A DNA stretch of 14,371 bases from Olsenella_L sp051876355 (GCA_051876355.1 JBJEHU010000016.1:1-14371), one strand, 5' to 3'; shown: positions 1-6,904, counted from the first letter of the stretch. The notes: generated by a model from the letters alone, not told the origin. Made by a program: numbers and translations.

Positions 1-93
1 GCGACCGCTGCACGACTTGGTGCAACAGGATTGCTTCTCGAAATTCAATTCACGGCTTGAACGGTCTCGAGCTGGCTGACCCTCCCCTGAGAT

Positions 94-165
94 GGGGCTG
101 GCAGATGCCTGAATGGAGCTCGTGGCATCCCGCAGCCTGAACATCAGGCATCTGCCGCACGCCCC
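94..165. repeat. large imperfect inverted repeat / stem-loop
   Basis: GGCAGATGCCTGA at 100-112 is the exact reverse complement of 144-156. The stem extends outward with GGGGC at 94-98 pairing GCCCC at 161-165 across a small internal loop, giving about 18 base pairs around a 31-nt loop. The right arm can instead pair locally: GCCTGA (135-140) with TCAGGC (144-149). No T-tract follows on either strand, so it is not a standard intrinsic terminator. It could be a palindromic intergenic repeat, a processing or stabilising stem, or part of a structured RNA. Confidence 0.6.
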
Positions 166-179
166 AGGCGAAACGCCGG

Positions 180-218
180 CACAGAAAGGCCACCGGGCTC
201 GAGAAGCAGCCCGGTGGC
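180..218 (-). terminator. terminator-like hairpin for the permease/amidohydrolase operon
   Basis: An uninterrupted 11-bp GC-rich stem (189-199 with 208-218) closes an 8-nt loop about 30 bp beyond the stop codon of the last minus-strand gene. On the minus strand it is followed by CCTTTCTGT, a weak U-tract. Position and stem strength support termination of the minus-strand operon; the short U-run makes efficiency uncertain. Confidence 0.6.
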
Positions 219-247
219 TCGAATCGTGCAATCTTGTCGCTTGCCTG

Positions 248-745
248 CTATTGGAGGGCGACGCTCTCGCCAGCTGAGGATCCTTCAGCCTCGCTGCCGC
301 AGAGGGCGCGGGCGATAGCATGGGCGATGGGGTCGAGGAAGAGCCCTCCCACGACGACGAAACCCCATCCTGTCGTAATGAGCGATGCCCAACGGACGAA
401 GTAGGTCTTGCCATTGTGCTCCCCGAGGCCGCCTGTAAGGATGCACTCGGCAGCGCCGATCACGAGGAAGCAGAGCGTCGCGCCCACCACGACACCTGCG
501 ATCTTCTCTGCTGCCGAGCCATGGCGGAAGCCGAAGTGGCTCAGGCAGAAGCCTATGAGCTGGCCGAATGCCGGCAGCGCCGAGGGAATCTCGGCAACCA
601 CGTCCGCGACGACGAGCAGGCCCCAGAAGCCCTGGAACGTGGACATGTCAAGGTGCGGAGCCCCTTCGAGGACCGGGAGAAAGGCGCAGAGGAGCAGAGG
701 ATTCAGGATGCCGTTGACTGCAGCGGCAGCTGTCTCGACCTTCAT
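248..745 (-). CDS. small four-helix membrane protein, unknown function
   Basis: I do not recognise this 165-residue protein. Hydrophobic segments lie at about residues 11-27, 39-68 (probably one long or re-entrant helix), 82-104 and 120-146, followed by a short acidic, Ser-rich tail, so it should be an integral inner-membrane protein. No catalytic motif or cysteine pair stands out. The frame could start ten codons earlier at 775, but the ATG at 743-745 sits one base after the amidohydrolase stop (747-749) and has a purine-rich site (GGGCAGGG) upstream, so the shorter, translationally coupled start is chosen. It is the last gene of the operon and precedes a hairpin at 189-218. Its link to a permease and a hydrolase suggests an accessory membrane role such as export or support of transport; that is inference only. 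Confidence 0.75.
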   Translation of the reverse strand: MKVETAAAAVNGILNPLLLCAFLPVLEGAPHLDMSTFQGFWGLLVVADVVAEIPSALPAFGQLIGFCLSHFGFRHGSAAEKIAGVVVGATLCFLVIGAAECILTGGLGEHNGKTYFVRWASLITTGWGFVVVGGLFLDPIAHAIARALCGSEAEGSSAGESVALQ

Positions 746-746
746 G

Positions 747-2420
747 CTATGCGCCCTGCCCTTCCAGAGCCGCATTCATCTTGTCTGCAAGGGCGCCGGA
801 GCTGTAGACGGTCTTGCCGCCGAGAAGCACGAGATCTGCCTCGTGGTCCTTCAGCTCGTCTGCCGGCACAGCGAAGAGGTCGGCATCCATGACAGCAATG
901 TCAGCGAGCTTGCCAGGCTCGAGCGTACCCTGCTCCTGGTCGGTGCCCGAGAGGAAGGCCGAGCAGTAGGTATGGGCCCTGAGCGCAAAGCCGAGCGACA
1001 CCTTCTGGGAAGGATTGATGCCCTTGTCGCTACCGTAGAGCGTCCTTGTGACGGCGCTCCACACCTCGAGCATGGGGTCGGGCTCGACGACCGGGTAGTC
1101 GGACGAGAAGGCCACCATGCCGCCTGCATCGGCGATGCTCTTGATCGGCCACATATAGGGGACCCACTGCTGGCCCATGACGGAAGCATATTCGCCGCTC
1201 ACCGTCGCATGGATCGGCTGCATGGAGGCAATGACGTTGAGCTTGGCAAAGTGCGCGATATCCTCGGGGCAGCAGGTCTCGATGTGCTCGATCGCATTGC
1301 GCAGATCCTTCCTGCCATGGGCAGACTGGACCTCCTCGAAGCAGTCGAGCGCCATCTTGACGCTGGCATTGCCAATGCAGTGCAGACGCGTGGAGAACCC
1401 ATGCCCGTCGGCATTCATGAGGAGGGAGAGGAGTTCCTCCTTCGTGTAGTTGGGCGCTCCTGAGGTTGAGGGGTCATCTGCATAGGGCGTCGTCTGCCAA
1501 GCGGTATGCATCTCGGACACGCCGTCGACAAGCTGCTTGAGCCCCGCCACGCGCACGTGCTCCGTCTTGGGCTCGTCGCGCAGCCGCTCGGCCTGGGAAA
1601 GGTCGGCAGCGAGCGGCAGCCACACGCTCATGCGCACCGGCAGCCTGCCGGCACGGTCGAGGGCCATGAAGGAGTCGAGCACGAAGTCATCGGTCCAGCC
1701 AGCGAAGGGATAGACCGTGCCGAGAGCCGTGATGCCGCGCCTCACGCACTTGGCAAGGGCCTTTCCGGCCGTTGCCGCCATGTCGCCCGGCACCGTGGAG
1801 GCCGCATTGACCGGCTCGCACCAGCCCGGCTCATGCAGGATGCCATTGGGCTCGCCGTTGCGGTAGTGGTCGATGATGCCATTCGGCTTGTCAGGCGTCG
1901 AGCGGTCGATGCCGATGAGCTCGAGCGCCTTGGAGTTCACCCACGAGGTGTGCAGGTCCCAGGAGACGAGGTTGCAGGGGCGGTCGGGCAGCACGGCGTC
2001 CAGCATCGTGCGGTCGAACTCGTGGTTCGGCCAGGAGGCCTCGTTCCAGCCGCAGGCATAGATCCAGGGGTTCTGGGGGTGGAGCTCAGCGAACTCCTTG
2101 ACCTTCTTCACGGCCATCTCTGCGCTTGTGCAGTCGGAGAGGTCGAGCGTCACATCCGGATCGTTCTGGACGGCACCGAGGAAGAAGTGGACATGGTTGT
2201 CATTGAATCCTGGAAGGACCGTGCGCTCGCCGCAGTCGATGACGCGGGTATCGGGTCCCACATAGGCCGCATAGCCATCATAGGGAGCCACAGCCTCGAT
2301 TCTGCCGCCGCGCACGACCACGGCAGCCGGACGCTCGAGCTCGTTTTCTGCCGTGAAGACCGACTTCGACAGAAGGATGGCATCTGCCGCCGGATGCATC
2401 CCATTCTCATTGCTTGCCAT
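747..2420 (-). CDS. YtcJ-like metal-dependent amidohydrolase (amidohydrolase family 3)
   Basis: The 557-residue protein has the full layout of the YtcJ/N-substituted formamide deformylase-like branch of the amidohydrolase superfamily: an N-terminal beta-sandwich strand region (about 14-70), the metal-binding HxH of PGFNDNHVHF (His76, His78), LKQLVDG with Lys295, later metal ligands in RLHCIGN (His347) and AIEHIE (His379), the catalytic Asp441 of SSDYP, and the C-terminal EPGKLADIAVMDAD closing the sandwich. No signal peptide is seen, so it should be cytoplasmic. The family hydrolyses C-N bonds of amides and related compounds; the substrate cannot be read from sequence. Its ATG follows the permease stop by 13 bp with GGAGGAG between them, so the two are co-expressed. 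It probably processes whatever the permease imports. Confidence 0.9.
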   Translation of the reverse strand: MASNENGMHPAADAILLSKSVFTAENELERPAAVVVRGGRIEAVAPYDGYAAYVGPDTRVIDCGERTVLPGFNDNHVHFFLGAVQNDPDVTLDLSDCTSAEMAVKKVKEFAELHPQNPWIYACGWNEASWPNHEFDRTMLDAVLPDRPCNLVSWDLHTSWVNSKALELIGIDRSTPDKPNGIIDHYRNGEPNGILHEPGWCEPVNAASTVPGDMAATAGKALAKCVRRGITALGTVYPFAGWTDDFVLDSFMALDRAGRLPVRMSVWLPLAADLSQAERLRDEPKTEHVRVAGLKQLVDGVSEMHTAWQTTPYADDPSTSGAPNYTKEELLSLLMNADGHGFSTRLHCIGNASVKMALDCFEEVQSAHGRKDLRNAIEHIETCCPEDIAHFAKLNVIASMQPIHATVSGEYASVMGQQWVPYMWPIKSIADAGGMVAFSSDYPVVEPDPMLEVWSAVTRTLYGSDKGINPSQKVSLGFALRAHTYCSAFLSGTDQEQGTLEPGKLADIAVMDADLFAVPADELKDHEADLVLLGGKTVYSSGALADKMNAALEGQGA

Positions 2421-2425
2421 GAAAA

Positions 2426-2433
2426 TCTCCTCC
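2426..2433 (-). promoter_or_regulatory. strong ribosome binding site of the amidohydrolase
   Basis: On the minus strand GGAGGAGA directly abuts the permease stop codon (2434-2436) and lies 5 bases before the amidohydrolase ATG at 2418-2420. This fixes the start and indicates tight coupling of the two genes. Confidence 0.8.
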
Positions 2434-3837
2434 CTACTCTTCGCTCATGGCGACAGAAGCAGCCTCTGCCTTCTCGCGGCGCTTGCCATTCGGATAGATG
2501 CCGAAGCCTACGAGCGAGACGAGGGCGAAGCCGCCCCAGTTGATAAGGAGCGAGGTGCCAAGGTCTCCGCCGTTCGACGGAAGCGAGAACACGACCATTG
2601 CGATGACGATCATGATGGCCGGGAGATAGGACGCGTACCACACGAGAGCCTTGGGCACGGCGAACGGACGCTTGCGGTCAGGATCGATCCTGCGCAGGCG
2701 GGCAAGGGACGGATACATGAAGGCATAGGATGCGAGGAAGATGATCGAGGAGAACGAGAACATCATGTCGAAGATCGCGTTGACGGAGTCGCCGCCCATG
2801 TACATGGCGATCGTGAAGAGGATGCCGACGCCGCCGACGATATAGAACGCATAGTCTGACGTGCCGAACTTCGGGTGCTTGTGGCCGAGGATCTTCGACT
2901 TGTCGCCGAGGCCTGCGTCGGAGATGATGGCGGAGCAGCCGGCAGCCCAGCCCACTCCGGAAGCGATGAGGGCATAGAGGATAGCGATGACAGCGATGGT
3001 GACGACGACGCTTCCTGCCTGCTCGCCGAGGATGCCCACCGCTGCGATGCGGATGGCATCGGCAAAGCCGTTGACGGTGTCGACCTGGCCCTCGGGGATG
3101 ACAGCGAGGATAGCGACAGTTGCGACCATGTAGCAGATCACGACGGCGATGCCAGAGATGATGGTGAAGCGGGGCACGTCGCGCTCAGGATTCTCGCACT
3201 CGGAGGCATAGGCCGTGAGGAGCTCCATGCCGAGGGTGTTGAAGACGATGACAGGGCAGAAGCTTGCCAGCTTGGCCGGCGTCGGCACCCAGGCAGCAAG
3301 GCTCAGATCGGAAGCCGGCACGCCGCCGTTCGCTCCCGTGAAGGCAATGGCAAGGACGACGAGCAGCGCGATGAGCGCAATGATGACGGTGCCGCCGTAG
3401 GCAGAAATGCGGGCGGGCAGGCTCTTGGAGTAGATGCCGCAGGCGCAGGTGGCTGCGATGAGGGCAATGACGATGGCCATGGAGACGGTCGTCGGCATTG
3501 CCGGCCAGAAGTAGGCAGCTGCGATGCCGACCACGGTGACGTAGACGGACGGCAGGCCGAAGACGTAGTTCACCCAGTACCACCAGCCGGTGAGCGATCC
3601 GGGCAGATCGCCGAAGGCCTTCGTGACCCACATCGAGATGCCGCCGGCCTCTGTGTAGGTCGAGCCGAGCTCGGCCACGTTGAGGATGGACGGAATGACG
3701 AACAGGAATGTCATGATGATCCAGCATCCCAGGCCAGAGACCCCAAAGGCTGCCGACTTGGCAACGGTGTACAGGACCACGAGGCTCGAGATGCCGAACA
3801 TGACCATCGAGCCGAGCGTGATCTTCTTCCCTCCCAT
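2434..3837 (-). CDS. APC-superfamily amino acid/amine permease (glutamate:GABA antiporter-like)
   Basis: The 467-residue protein has about 12 hydrophobic helices and the marks of the amino acid-polyamine-organocation superfamily. Helix 1 carries GISSLVVL where many relatives have a Gly-rich unwound segment. NVAELGSTYTEAGGISMWV (53-71) matches the conserved helix 2/loop motif, and a helix-6 region (FNTLGMELLTAYASE, 199-213) is followed by the typical cytoplasmic ENPERDVPR. The spacing resembles the glutamate:GABA antiporter subgroup (GadC/YjeM-like), but specificity and antiport versus symport are unresolved. The start is supported by AGGAAG about 6 bases upstream. It is the first gene of a three-gene operon with the amidohydrolase and the small membrane protein; the LuxR regulator lies 283 bp upstream on the same strand. 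The C-terminus is short, charged and cytoplasmic. Confidence 0.88.
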   Translation of the reverse strand: MGGKKITLGSMVMFGISSLVVLYTVAKSAAFGVSGLGCWIIMTFLFVIPSILNVAELGSTYTEAGGISMWVTKAFGDLPGSLTGWWYWVNYVFGLPSVYVTVVGIAAAYFWPAMPTTVSMAIVIALIAATCACGIYSKSLPARISAYGGTVIIALIALLVVLAIAFTGANGGVPASDLSLAAWVPTPAKLASFCPVIVFNTLGMELLTAYASECENPERDVPRFTIISGIAVVICYMVATVAILAVIPEGQVDTVNGFADAIRIAAVGILGEQAGSVVVTIAVIAILYALIASGVGWAAGCSAIISDAGLGDKSKILGHKHPKFGTSDYAFYIVGGVGILFTIAMYMGGDSVNAIFDMMFSFSSIIFLASYAFMYPSLARLRRIDPDRKRPFAVPKALVWYASYLPAIMIVIAMVVFSLPSNGGDLGTSLLINWGGFALVSLVGFGIYPNGKRREKAEAASVAMSEE

Positions 3838-4120
3838 GTTTGCTTCCTTTCGCTTGCGCCTTGCTAGGCAATGTCTGCTCGCCCCCTGCGAGCTCTTCCG
3901 TCAAAGCACTCTAGGCGCGCACGGCCGGCCATCCCATGGGCAGGAGGTCTACCTTTATGGGCACATACCTACTCCTGAGGTATCCTGCTCTACAACAAAG
4001 GATTCTCTTATATCTAAGTTTTTGCTGGCAGATTGCCTATAGAGGGGAGAGGGGTCCTACACCAAGACTACTCCCCATCTACTCCCTCACTACAACCTGG
4101 CGCATTCGTCCATCCGGCGC
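3838..4120 (-). promoter_or_regulatory. permease-operon upstream region with repeats and leader hairpins
   Basis: This 283-bp gap separates the regulator gene from the operon it probably controls. It contains CTACTCC three times (3969-3975, 4068-4074, 4079-4085; the last two are 11 bp apart, one helical turn), a 19-bp dyad ATACCT-N7-AGGTAT (3965-3983), a shorter dyad AGGT-CT-ACCT (3945-3954) and an A/T-rich stretch (4005-4017) that on the minus strand reads AGATATAAG and may hold a -10 element, without a good -35. Nearer the permease start, minus-strand RNA could form a GCTCGC/GCGAGC hairpin (3877-3893). LuxR-type proteins bind short dyads, so 3965-3983 is a fair operator candidate. Confidence 0.4.
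3965..3983. promoter_or_regulatory. 19-bp dyad, candidate LuxR-type operator
   Basis: ATACCT (3965-3970) and AGGTAT (3978-3983) form a perfect 6-bp inverted repeat around a 7-bp spacer. Size and symmetry fit the dimeric sites of LuxR/NarL-type regulators, and such a regulator is encoded immediately upstream. It lies about 130 bp upstream of the permease start. Binding is inferred. Confidence 0.35.
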
Positions 4121-4885
4121 TCAGCGCCAGTCGCGGCTGGAGATGCGCTGGCGGAGCTCCTCGCGGCTCCTGCAGCCTGTCTTGTGCAGGATGTTCGACA
4201 GATGCTTCTTTGCGGTGGACTCCGATATCTGAAGCTCCGAGGCGATTTCTGCATTCGTGCGCCCGTGCGCCACGAGGAAAAGGACGCTCCTCTCGCGGGT
4301 CGTGAGGCCATAGGCATCGGATGCGCTCTTGAGCGCCTTCGGCGTCGCGCCCGAGCCGCGCCGGTAGAGGAAGCTCATCTGGTTCTCGAGATGCGGCATG
4401 AGCGTATTGAAGATCTCGAGGTCATGCTCGCCGAACGGCTCCTCGCCTCTCTTGCGGGCAAGGGCGATGCAGCCCATGAGGACGCCGTCGCTTGCGATAT
4501 AGCAGTCGAGGCTGCTGCCGACCCAGAAATCGAACTTTCCCCAGGCATCGTTTGGGCCGGTCGTCGCCGACTCCCGGAAATCGCGGTCCGTGAAGACGAC
4601 GGAGCGCCGTATGGGATAGAACTGCCGGCAGTAGTCGAGCTGGTAATAGTAGTTCTCGTATGATGCCATCGATCCTTCAGGGGCGCCGATAGCGATGGGA
4701 TCGGCCAGAGGGTTCTCCGGCCGTGCCTCGTCTGCCAGGAAGAACGATCCCGCATCGTAGGGGACGAGCTGCCTGATGCCGCGCAGGATCCCGAGACGAC
4801 AGAGCTGTTCGTTCTCGCTGTCGGTGGAGTTCATCTGCGCGACGAGATTGAACATCGCGCGCCATTCCCAGTCCTCGAATGCCAC
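4121..4885 (-). CDS. LuxR-family transcriptional regulator with N-terminal sensor domain
   Basis: The 254-residue protein has a C-terminal LuxR/NarL helix-turn-helix (about 193-248: LTTRERSVLFLVAHG, then NAEIASELQISESTAKKHLS and NILHKTGCRSREEL). The N-terminal part, about 1-175, is not a receiver domain: no phospho-acceptor Asp pattern is seen. It has a GAF-like mixed alpha/beta character (GIRQLVPYDAGSFFLAD, and MGCIALARKR near 137-146), so ligand sensing is likely. The start is taken as GTG at 4883-4885 because GAGGAGGAG lies about 6 bases upstream; an in-frame ATG at 4957 would add 24 low-complexity residues and has no comparable site. It probably controls the downstream permease operon, or the divergent amt genes, or both. 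A small GGCGC/GCGCC hairpin straddles its stop codon (4116-4128). Confidence 0.87.
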   Translation of the reverse strand: MAFEDWEWRAMFNLVAQMNSTDSENEQLCRLGILRGIRQLVPYDAGSFFLADEARPENPLADPIAIGAPEGSMASYENYYYQLDYCRQFYPIRRSVVFTDRDFRESATTGPNDAWGKFDFWVGSSLDCYIASDGVLMGCIALARKRGEEPFGEHDLEIFNTLMPHLENQMSFLYRRGSGATPKALKSASDAYGLTTRERSVLFLVAHGRTNAEIASELQISESTAKKHLSNILHKTGCRSREELRQRISSRDWR

Positions 4886-5209
4886 CTGTCTCTCCTCCTC
4901 ACCGGCAGAAGGCCCATCGCCCAAGCCCGAAGATTGGCTCCCAGGCTGGCGGAGCATGGTCCCTGCGTCTTACCAAGCGAGTATACCGCGGTGCCGGATG
5001 CAGGCACGGCCTCCAGGATGGGACGGCAGCCGCTCCTCCCGAGACGGTGCATCTGTTCGATATTTCATACCACCGGTTCGTAATAGCCTATCCAGTCACG
5101 TGGTCCGCATATCGTAATACCAATACTGCTCCCCTGAAACTGCCCTGTCATAGCCCTGCAACAGACGCTCCGTACCCTCGTCTGTGTGCTTCAGGGAAGG
5201 AGCTTTGAT
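4886..5209. promoter_or_regulatory. divergent luxR / amt regulatory region
   Basis: This 324-bp gap has no gene. Minus-strand TATACT at 4980-4985 is a possible luxR -10, about 95 bp before its GTG, with no good -35. Towards amt there is a direct repeat TCGTAATA (5078-5085 and 5112-5119, 34 bp apart, about three helical turns), a likely regulator-binding arrangement. Next to the amt ribosome binding site is the hairpin at 5158-5189. A short GTGCC/GGCAC hairpin sits at 4991-5007. I saw no convincing sigma-54 promoter. Confidence 0.4.
5158..5189 (+). promoter_or_regulatory. amt leader hairpin with loop complementary to the ribosome binding site
   Basis: ACAGACG (5161-5167) pairs perfectly with CGTCTGT (5179-5185), and GCA/TGC (5158-5160 with 5187-5189) extends the stem past one bulged G. 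GCTCC (5167-5171, five bases at the 5' edge of the loop) is complementary to GGAGC (5199-5203), which overlaps the amt Shine-Dalgarno. Translational control of amt is possible but unproven. Confidence 0.45.
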
Positions 5210-6457
5210 ATGAACAATGCAGATACAGCCTTCGTGCTGCTCTGCGCTGCACTGGTGCTGTTCATGACACCAGGACTCGCCTTCTTCTATGGCGGGTTGG
5301 GGCGCAGGAAGAATGTCGTAAACAACATCCTGGCATCGCTCTTCACGATCGGCCTCGAGATCACGCTGTGGGTCTGCGTCGGCTTCTCGCTCTCGTTCGG
5401 ATCTGACCATGGCGGCATCATCGGCGGCTTCGACTACCTCATGATGCAGAATGTCTCGACCGGTGCCGCAGGCCCCTATGCAGCGACGATCCCGTTTCTG
5501 GCCTACGCGCTCTTCCAGATGATGTTCTCTGTCATCACCCCTGCCCTCATCACGGGCTCTGTCGCAGGACGCATGCGCTTCAAGGCGCTCTTCGTCTTCA
5601 TCCTGCTGTGGTCGTTTGTCGTCTACTACCCGATTGTCCATATGGTCTGGGGCCAGGGAGGCCTTCTTGCCTCTATCGGCTCTGTCGACTTCGCCGGCGG
5701 CAATGTCGTCCACATCAGCTCCGGTGTCTCTGCGCTCGTGCTCTGCCTTGCGCTCGGCAAAAGGAGCGGCTATGCGGACGTGAACTACCGCGTCCACAAC
5801 ATCCCGCTTGTCGCGATCGGCGCGACGATCCTGCTCTTCGGCTGGTTCGGCTTCAATGCCGGCTCTGCGCTTGCTGCTGATGGCCTTGCTGTCCATGCCT
5901 TCGCGACGACGGCGCTCTCTGCCGCTGCAGCAGAGCTGGGCTGGATGCTCATGGATGTGATCTTCGACCGCAAGCCGACGCTTGTCGGTGCCTGCACGGG
6001 CCTCGTTATCGGCCTTGTCGCAATCACGCCGGGCTGCGGCTTCGTGCCTCTGGCTGCAGCGCTCCCGATCGGCTTCATCGGTGCCGTCATCTGCTACTTC
6101 ACCTGCTCCCGCATGAAGGCGCACTTCGGCTACGACGATGCGCTCGATGCGTTCGGCTGCCATGGCATAGGAGGCATCTGGGGAGGCATCGCGACCGGCC
6201 TCTTCGCGAACCAGGCTGTGAACCCTGCCCTTCAGTGGAACGGCCTCTTCTACGGCGATACCGGCCTCATCTGTGCCCAGATCATTGCCATACTGGTGAC
6301 GATAGCGCTTGCCGTCGTGGGCTCCCTCATCTGCATTGCCCTCACGAAGGCGATCTGCGGAACGCTGCGCGTCACGGAGCACGAGGAGCACATCGGCCTC
6401 GACCTCACGCAGCACGGCGAGCGTGCCTATCCGTCCTTCACCGGTCTCGATGATTAG
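5210..6457 (+). CDS. amtB: ammonium channel Amt
   Basis: This 415-residue inner-membrane protein has 11 hydrophobic helices and near-complete Amt/MEP/Rh signatures. The start TPGLAFFYGGL (20-30), FQMMFSVITPALI (102-114), the pore-twin histidines His168 (DFAGGNVVHIS) and His318 (FGCHGIGG), Asp160, Phe215 and Ser219 (GWFGFNAGS) fall at the same numbers as in mature E. coli AmtB. It conducts ammonium/ammonia, and the C-terminal cytoplasmic tail (GLDLTQHGERAY) is the region that PII contacts in relatives. The ATG at 5210 is preferred over an in-frame GTG at 5186 because AAGGAG (5197-5202) lies 7 bases before it. The PII gene follows after 15 bp, the usual amtB-glnK arrangement. A leader hairpin may affect translation. 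Confidence 0.95.
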   Translation: MNNADTAFVLLCAALVLFMTPGLAFFYGGLGRRKNVVNNILASLFTIGLEITLWVCVGFSLSFGSDHGGIIGGFDYLMMQNVSTGAAGPYAATIPFLAYALFQMMFSVITPALITGSVAGRMRFKALFVFILLWSFVVYYPIVHMVWGQGGLLASIGSVDFAGGNVVHISSGVSALVLCLALGKRSGYADVNYRVHNIPLVAIGATILLFGWFGFNAGSALAADGLAVHAFATTALSAAAAELGWMLMDVIFDRKPTLVGACTGLVIGLVAITPGCGFVPLAAALPIGFIGAVICYFTCSRMKAHFGYDDALDAFGCHGIGGIWGGIATGLFANQAVNPALQWNGLFYGDTGLICAQIIAILVTIALAVVGSLICIALTKAICGTLRVTEHEEHIGLDLTQHGERAYPSFTGLDD

Positions 6458-6472
6458 CCAGGAGGCTCACAT

Positions 6473-6847
6473 ATGATCAAGGTAGAAGCAATCGTGCGCG
6501 AAGAGCGCCTCGAAGACGTGAAGGAAGCCCTGCGTGCGATAGATGTGCGCGGCATCACGGTCTCCCAGGTCATGGGCTGCGGCACGCAGCTGGGATATAC
6601 CCACATGGTCCGCGGCAACAAGATCTCGATGAATATGCTGCCGAAGGCGAAGTTCGAGATCGTCGTCTCGAACGAGGACTGGGCACAGAAGACCGTCGAT
6701 GCGATTGTGAAGGCCGCCTATACCGGCGAGCCGGGCGACGGCAAGGTCTTCTGGTATGACATCGACCATGCCATCCGCATCAGGACCGGCGAGCGCGATA
6801 CCGAGGCCATCACCCCGAGCCCCGATGCAAAGTTCGAGGCCCTCTAG
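6473..6847 (+). CDS. PII nitrogen regulatory protein (GlnB/GlnK family) lacking Tyr51
   Basis: This 124-residue protein aligns without gaps to E. coli PII through residue 65. It senses ATP/ADP and 2-oxoglutarate as a trimer and, when paired with Amt, blocks the channel under nitrogen excess. Conserved residues include Gly37, Gln39 and Lys58, the TGEPGDGK nucleotide loop (84-91) and IRIRTGERD. The T-loop reads RGNKISMNMLPK, so the Tyr51 that is uridylylated or adenylylated in many bacteria is Ile here, and the cyanobacterial phospho-Ser49 position is Asn; Ser52 is the nearest hydroxyl. Control may therefore rely on effectors alone. AGGAGG precedes the ATG and the gene is 15 bp after amt. The C-terminus is about 10 residues longer than in E. 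coli. GlnB and GlnK cannot be told apart by sequence alone; the context favours GlnK. Confidence 0.93.
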   Translation: MIKVEAIVREERLEDVKEALRAIDVRGITVSQVMGCGTQLGYTHMVRGNKISMNMLPKAKFEIVVSNEDWAQKTVDAIVKAAYTGEPGDGKVFWYDIDHAIRIRTGERDTEAITPSPDAKFEAL

Positions 6848-6863
6848 AACAAGCCTTCTCTGC

Positions 6864-6904
6864 AAAGGGCGGACAGAAGCTATCTTCTGCCCGCCCTTTT
6901 CCTG
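6864..6904 (+). terminator. Rho-independent terminator of the amt-PII operon
   Basis: A 15- to 16-position stem (AAAGGGCGG-A-CAGAAG, 6864-6879, with CTTCTG-C-CCGCCCTTT, 6884-6899) has one A/C mismatch and a CTAT loop and runs into TTTTCC. It lies 16 bp after the PII stop and 20 bp beyond the convergent murB stop. It may act on both strands, though the U-run is poorer on the minus strand. Confidence 0.9.

Larger units (their letters stand above)
1..247. other. gene-free left edge with strong secondary structure
   Basis: I find no supported gene here. Plus-strand frames entering from the left edge end at 58-60, 77-79 and 137-139 and show no G/C third-position bias. A minus-strand frame is open from an ATG at 144 to the window edge, about 48 codons, but it has no ribosome binding site and runs through a structured repeat. 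The stretch holds the inverted repeat at 94-165, a small GGCG-AAA-CGCC hairpin at 167-177 and the terminator-like hairpin at 189-218. Confidence 0.5.

Noticed and set aside
1..79. Possible 3' end of a plus-strand gene entering from the left edge
   Set aside because: Three frames end at 60, 79 and 139 and none shows convincing codon bias or a recognisable C-terminus; too little sequence to decide.
2875..3867. 330-codon plus-strand frame opposite the permease
   Set aside because: Low-complexity Asp/Gly/His-rich translation and no ribosome binding site; the permease on the minus strand is clearly the gene.
4886..4957. Longer N-terminus for the LuxR-type regulator from an ATG at 4957
   Set aside because: The GTG at 4885 has an excellent GAGGAGGAG site; the extra 24 residues are low-complexity and have none.
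4886..5209. Sigma-54 promoter for amt-PII
   Set aside because: No GG-N10-GC element with the TGGCAC/TTGC core was found on the plus strand.
5096..6415. 439-codon open frame antisense to amt
   Set aside because: The predicted protein is highly charged and repetitive (Arg/Asp/Glu), typical of the antisense of a GC-rich gene, and amt on the other strand is certain.
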